This document shows positions 60,632-64,000 of a stretch of 64,000 bases of DNA, one piece after another. The notes under the pieces are model-generated. The model saw nothing but the letters and a program-made list of their open reading frames with translations, was not told the origin of the DNA and made no database searches. Within the stretch, counting starts at the first letter, position 1. Every line of letters starts with the position of its first letter. Origin of the DNA: Ilyomonas sp963847085 (GTDB lineage: Bacteria > Bacteroidota > Bacteroidia > Chitinophagales > Chitinophagaceae); assembly GCA_963847085.1 (NCBI GenBank), contig CAWJYO010000011.1, forward strand, positions 783,703 through 847,702, written 5' to 3'. Made by a program: the position numbers and the translations under genes.

Positions 60632-61894
60632 TCAGTTAATTAAAAATTGTTTGCCAATAACGCCTTTAATTTTTCCTTTCAAAGGCATGTTTAAGAAAGG
60701 TGTGTTAGAAGATTTGCTTCGCGATATATCAGTTGTGAGAACCGTAATTTCATCTTTTGAAAACAAGGTAAACGCAGCGTTGCTTCCTTCTTCTATCCTA
60801 CCCGTTGGCAAACGAAAAATGCTTCTTGCATTGAAAGAAAACAATTGAAGTAAACGTTCAACGGAAAGCTGTGGAAGCACCGTGTTTACAACCGCAAAGC
60901 TCGTTTGCAAACCAATCATTCCCGGCTTTGCATACTCAAATTCGCAAACCTTATCATCCCGGTGCTGTGGTATATGATGCGAGGCAATGCAATCAACCGT
61001 TCCATCCAATACAGCGGTGCGAAGGGCTTCTCTGTCTTCTTTGCTTCGCAATGGCGGAGCTACTTTTAAATTCGTGTCGTAGTTTTCTAAATCTTCATCA
61101 CAAAAATAAAGATGATAAGGCGTTACACTGCATGTAATATTCAGCCCGTTTGTTTTTGCCTCTTTTATCAATTCGATTCCCTTTGCGGTTGACACGCCGG
61201 TAATGTGCAATTTGCTATCGGTGTACTTCAATAAACCAATATCACGTGCAATCATTAACTCTTCGCCAACGGCAGGAATGCCTGGCAAGCCCAATTGCGT
61301 AGAGATAATTCCTTCATTCATCAGTCCGCCCGGCGCAATATTTTTATCAACCGGCATTTGAACAATCACACCATCAAACGACTTTACATATTGCAACGCT
61401 TTCAACAGAATTTGTGAAGATTGCACAGGCTGCAAGCCATCGCTAAAAGCAATTGCTCCACTGCTGTACATGTCGTACATTTCAGCCAGTTCTTTGCCTT
61501 CACAGTTCTTTGTTACCGAACCCAAAGGACGAATGGAAACGGGTAAATTTTTTGCTTTTTGAACAATGTATTCCACGCTGCTTTTGCTGCTAATAGTCGG
61601 CGCTGTGTTGGGCACTACAAACACTTCGGTAAACCCGCCCGCAGCAGCAGAAGCAGCGCCGGATTCGAGCGTTTCTTTTTGTTCAAAGCCAGGATCGGAA
61701 AATTGTGCAAAAAGGTCAACAAAACCAGTAGAGAGATAGGTATTGCTGCCGCCATCCATTTCTGTATCAGCTTCCTGCTCTATATTTTCTGCAATAGCTG
61801 TAACAATTCCTTTTTCTATTAAAATATCTTTTACCGAATTGTTATGAATGGAGTGAGGATCAGCGATGATGAAGTTTTTGAGCAGAATATTCAT
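60632..61894 (-). CDS. dihydroorotase-family protein lacking canonical metal ligands
   Basis: The product has 420 residues from ATG 61894 (MNILLKNFIIADPHSIHNNS); the longer frame to 62038 runs into the tRNA gene and is rejected. The amidohydrolase fold is clear (LSTGFVDLFAQFSDPGFEQK, AAAGGFTEVFVVPNTAPTI, CSVTPYHLYFCDEDLENYD, NLKVAPPLRSKEDREAL, then FRLPTGRIEEGSNAAFTLF). At the place of the metal-binding DxHxH it has Asp60-Leu-Phe62-Ala-Gln64, and TDHAPH is replaced by ASHHIPQ. Such PyrC homologues are known in the phylum; they may be inactive partners of carbamoyltransferase or act differently. Confidence 0.85.
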   Translation of the reverse strand: MNILLKNFIIADPHSIHNNSVKDILIEKGIVTAIAENIEQEADTEMDGGSNTYLSTGFVDLFAQFSDPGFEQKETLESGAASAAAGGFTEVFVVPNTAPTISSKSSVEYIVQKAKNLPVSIRPLGSVTKNCEGKELAEMYDMYSSGAIAFSDGLQPVQSSQILLKALQYVKSFDGVIVQMPVDKNIAPGGLMNEGIISTQLGLPGIPAVGEELMIARDIGLLKYTDSKLHITGVSTAKGIELIKEAKTNGLNITCSVTPYHLYFCDEDLENYDTNLKVAPPLRSKEDREALRTAVLDGTVDCIASHHIPQHRDDKVCEFEYAKPGMIGLQTSFAVVNTVLPQLSVERLLQLFSFNARSIFRLPTGRIEEGSNAAFTLFSKDEITVLTTDISRSKSSNTPFLNMPLKGKIKGVIGKQFLIN

Positions 61895-61979
61895 GCGCAA
61901 CCGCAAAATTTGCCGCAAGATAAATGGATTTTTATAAAAATGAGGTTTACATTTGCAGCCCTTTCGCAAGAAATAAGTT

Positions 61980-62053
61980 CGGGATGTAGCGCAGCCCGGT
62001 AGCGCACACGTCTGGGGGGCGTGGGGTCGCAAGTTCAAATCTTGTCATCCCGA
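61980..62053 (+). tRNA. tRNA-Pro(GGG)
   Basis: 74 bases with a 7-bp acceptor stem (CGGGATG/CATCCCG), D-arm, anticodon stem CACGT/GCGTG around CTGGGGG (anticodon GGG), and T-arm with GTTCAAATC. The discriminator base is A and the CCA end is not encoded. It is followed by its own terminator and then by an integrase gene, the usual arrangement for an integrated element using a tRNA 3' end. Confidence 0.95.
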
Positions 62054-62079
62054 CTTAAATCAAGACAAGAAAAAATAGA

Positions 62080-62112
62080 AGCCTGTAAATTGATTGATTT
62101 ACAGGCTTTTTT
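62080..62112 (+). terminator. terminator of tRNA-Pro
   Basis: AGCCTGTAAA (62080-62089) pairs exactly with TTTACAGGCT (62098-62107) and is followed by TTTTTATTT. Confidence 0.88.
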
Positions 62113-62164
62113 ATTTGCAATAATATCAAATCTGTTCAAATACTATCAATTTATGAGTAGAGTT

Positions 62165-62205
62165 ATTCGTGAGTTCTACAGATCATTTCTATTTTACTCA
62201 CGAAT
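62165..62205. promoter_or_regulatory. 9-bp inverted repeat upstream of the integrase
   Basis: ATTCGTGAG (62165-62173) and CTCACGAAT (62197-62205) are separated by 23 bases, between the tRNA terminator and the integrase start. The position suits recombination arm sites or an operator for the integrase. The rest of 62113-62369 shows no gene. Confidence 0.45.
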
Positions 62206-62369
62206 TCGGGCATTAAATCGCTGATAACCAAGGAAGTAGTTTGTTTCATTTTACTCCTTTTTGATGCGTTTTAATACCCTTTTTTTACATGGCACCGTGA
62301 GTCATTTTCAGTCAATTCAGCTTAGGGTGTCGGGGATATCGATTCGAGAATACTTTAAAATGATATGCT

Positions 62370-63596
62370 ATGAAAACAACAACCACATTTGCTGTCTCGC
62401 TCTTTGTGAGGCTCAAAAACAGCCAAACAGACGGCCTTATTTATGCCCGTATCACCGTAAACGGGACGGCTACAGAGCTTTCCTTAAAAGAAACGATTCC
62501 CATTGAACAGTGGAATCCCATGAGGCAGGAAGTAGAAGGAAGAACGCCGCAAGTCAAAGCTTTGAATACACACTTAGATAACGTGGTGTTTAAAATCAAA
62601 GAAAAGTACCGCCAGATGATTGACAAAGACGTACCGGTTGATGCGCAGGCGATTAAAGATGCTTTCTTGGGCAAGCAAACAGAGCAGAAAGGCCACACGC
62701 TTCGCGAGCTGATCACCTATCACGACAGGATGGAAGGAGAAAAGTTAGCCTGGGGAACGATGAAAAACTATAAGGCTACCGAAGAATACATCAAACGGTT
62801 TATCAAAAATAAATACGATAAAGAGGACGTCTCCTTGCGAAAATTGAATTATCAATTTATCCTGGAACTGGAATCGTTCATCAGGAATCATCCGCTGAAG
62901 GAACATGACCGTTGCGTGGGGAACGGTGTGATGAAGCACCTGGAACGGCTAAAAAAGATGGTAAAATGGGCAAGACGACTAGGATGGCTTCCAAATGACC
63001 CATTTATTGATTACCAGCTCTCTTTTAAGCGATTCAAAAGAAAGAAGCTGGACATAACTGAATTAAATAGAATAGAGAACCATACGTTTAGCAGTGCCAG
63101 CCTTGCCTGTGTAAAAGATTTGTTCCTCTTTAGCTGCTACACAGGTCTTGCCTATGCGGATGTGATGGCGCTGAGGTCCTGAGAACTTGGAACAGGGACA
63201 GGGAGGGCAGATGGTGGTGCAAAATTTACCGACAGAAAAGTGATGAGCTATCGGCCGTACCGCTTGTTGCGCAATGCCATTGGTTTCATTAACCAATATG
63301 CAAAGCATCCTAAAGCTGTCAACCGGGGAAGCGTATTTCCCTACGTAAGCAATCAGGAAGTAAACCGATGTCTTAAAATCATTGGGGAAGTATGCGGTAT
63401 CACCAAATACATGAGCTTTCACCTGGCCAGACATACGTTTGCAACGACGGTCACGTTAGCCAATGGTGTACCCATAGAAACCGTTAGCAAAATGCTTGGT
63501 CATAAAAAGATTTCAACTACCCAAATTTATGCTGAAGTGGATGAAGAGAAACTTGGCAGGGATATGGGATTAGCAGAAAAGCGGTTATTAGAATAA
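62370..63596 (+). pseudogene. tyrosine recombinase (integrase), frameshifted
   Basis: The N-terminal 270 residues are intact: Arm-DNA-binding domain (TFAVSLFVRLKNSQTDGLIY), SAM-like core-binding domain (DRMEGEKLAWGTMKNYKATE) and start of the catalytic domain (FLFSCYTGLAYADVMALRS). A stop at 63180-63182 and at least one further shift interrupt it. The rest (AKHPKAVNRGSVFPYVSNQE, FHLARHTFATTVTLANGVPI, MLGHKKISTTQIYAEV) carries the HxxR, His and Tyr residues. As in CTnDOT-type integrases, the usual first Arg after TGL is not visible. Adjacent to tRNA-Pro, it marks one end of an integrative element. Confidence 0.85.
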
Positions 63597-63599
63597 ATA

Positions 63600-64000
63600 A
63601 TTGAGGTCATAAAAAATTGCCAGGGTGTATGTAAAATGCTTATTACAGCTTCGAAAATCCACCTGGCGCCTTACTATCTTCTCAAAGCCTTGCCAGACTT
63701 GCATTTCAGCATTTCAAATTTAAGAAGGTTGCCGAATTTAGTGCCTCTCCCTTTTGATGTATCAGATATCTACAAATAATGCAAAAGCAATCCTGTTTTT
63801 TCCTTCTTGATGCATTTTTAACTTCTTTTGGTTCTTTTGAAAAGGACTAAATGAATTGGAAGAAAAAAGGAATCGTTGTGTGGTTGTTTTCCGTTGATAT
63901 CAACTGGCTTATATTGCTTTGATCATTCACTCAGATGTTGTATTTTTTATTTTTGTTCATTCCTATTGGATATTGCCTTTAATCGTTTTATCAGTCATGA
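63600..64000 (+). other. spacer and possible broken start of a membrane protein
   Basis: 63600-63849 holds no gene; a CCAGG/CCTGG pair near 63,620 and 63,661 may be the integrase terminator. From ATG 63850 the frame reads MNWKKKGIVVWLFS then stops after WLILL; one base later it continues hydrophobically (VVFFIFVHSYWILPLIVL) to the window end. It could be the N-terminus of a membrane protein of the integrated element. Confidence 0.3.

Noticed and set aside
61895..62038. 48-codon N-terminal extension of the dihydroorotase homologue
   Set aside because: It runs through the tRNA-Pro gene on the other strand; the start MNILLKNF at 61894 fits the family.

Overview
The window comes from a Bacteroidota chromosome, most likely Chitinophagaceae-like. 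The evidence is type IX secretion and gliding genes (porT, porW/sprE, gldA), two SusC/SusD systems, SusE/SusF-type lipoproteins, a DUF4295-rpmG-rpmB ribosomal cluster, DUF4199, and AT-rich spacers with weak ribosome binding sites. Most genes lie on the minus strand.

Region by region. 1-876: open-ended fragment of a Tricorn/S41-type protease. 1.2-10.3 kb: an IS-rich accessory segment. An IS481-family remnant, an intact IS982-family element and an intact IS5-family element flank or interrupt a minus-strand catabolic cluster: ethanolamine-type permease, glutamine-synthetase-like ligase, iron alcohol dehydrogenase, and a fusion of a gamma-glutamyl hydrolase with an aldehyde dehydrogenase. Together they spell a gamma-glutamylation route for ethanolamine or a similar amino alcohol, ending in glycine plus glutamate. 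10.4-15.3 kb: a SusC/SusD pair without enzymes. 15.3-17.3 kb: gene-poor stretch with relics, a 17-bp perfect inverted repeat and a GC-rich, possibly structured RNA block. 17.3-25.3 kb: serine hydrolase, dusB and two complex histidine kinases. 25.5-31.4 kb (plus strand): vWA protein, gldA, DUF2461, ubiE/menG, ORF6N, porT. 31.4-35.7 kb: porin-like protein, small protein, porW/sprE. 35.9-47.5 kb: a polysaccharide utilisation locus for beta-1,4-galactan (SusC, SusD, SusE, SusF-like, GH53, and a GH2-GH53 fusion). 48.1-57.0 kb: alpha-glucan phosphorylase, an ECF sigma factor with a membrane-anchored trypsin-like protease, PIG-L deacetylase with a 49-residue membrane protein, and a second ECF operon. 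57.2-61.9 kb: DUF4295, rpmG, rpmB, two glycosyltransferases, DUF4199 and a dihydroorotase homologue lacking its metal ligands. 61.98 kb: tRNA-Pro(GGG), followed by a broken tyrosine integrase that marks the edge of an integrated element running off the window.

Two window-wide signals stand out. (1) The 11-mer GCAAAAACAAA (or its complement) occurs 18 times exactly between 18,960 and 61,159. It sits mostly in gene spacers, sometimes in the arms of hairpins, and is absent from the IS-rich left part and from the integrase island. It behaves like a dispersed uptake- or architecture-type sequence. (2) About a dozen genes, several of them conserved, are split by single-base indels, often at short homopolymers. 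This looks like sequencing error more than gene decay, so such genes are given here as single features spanning their pieces.
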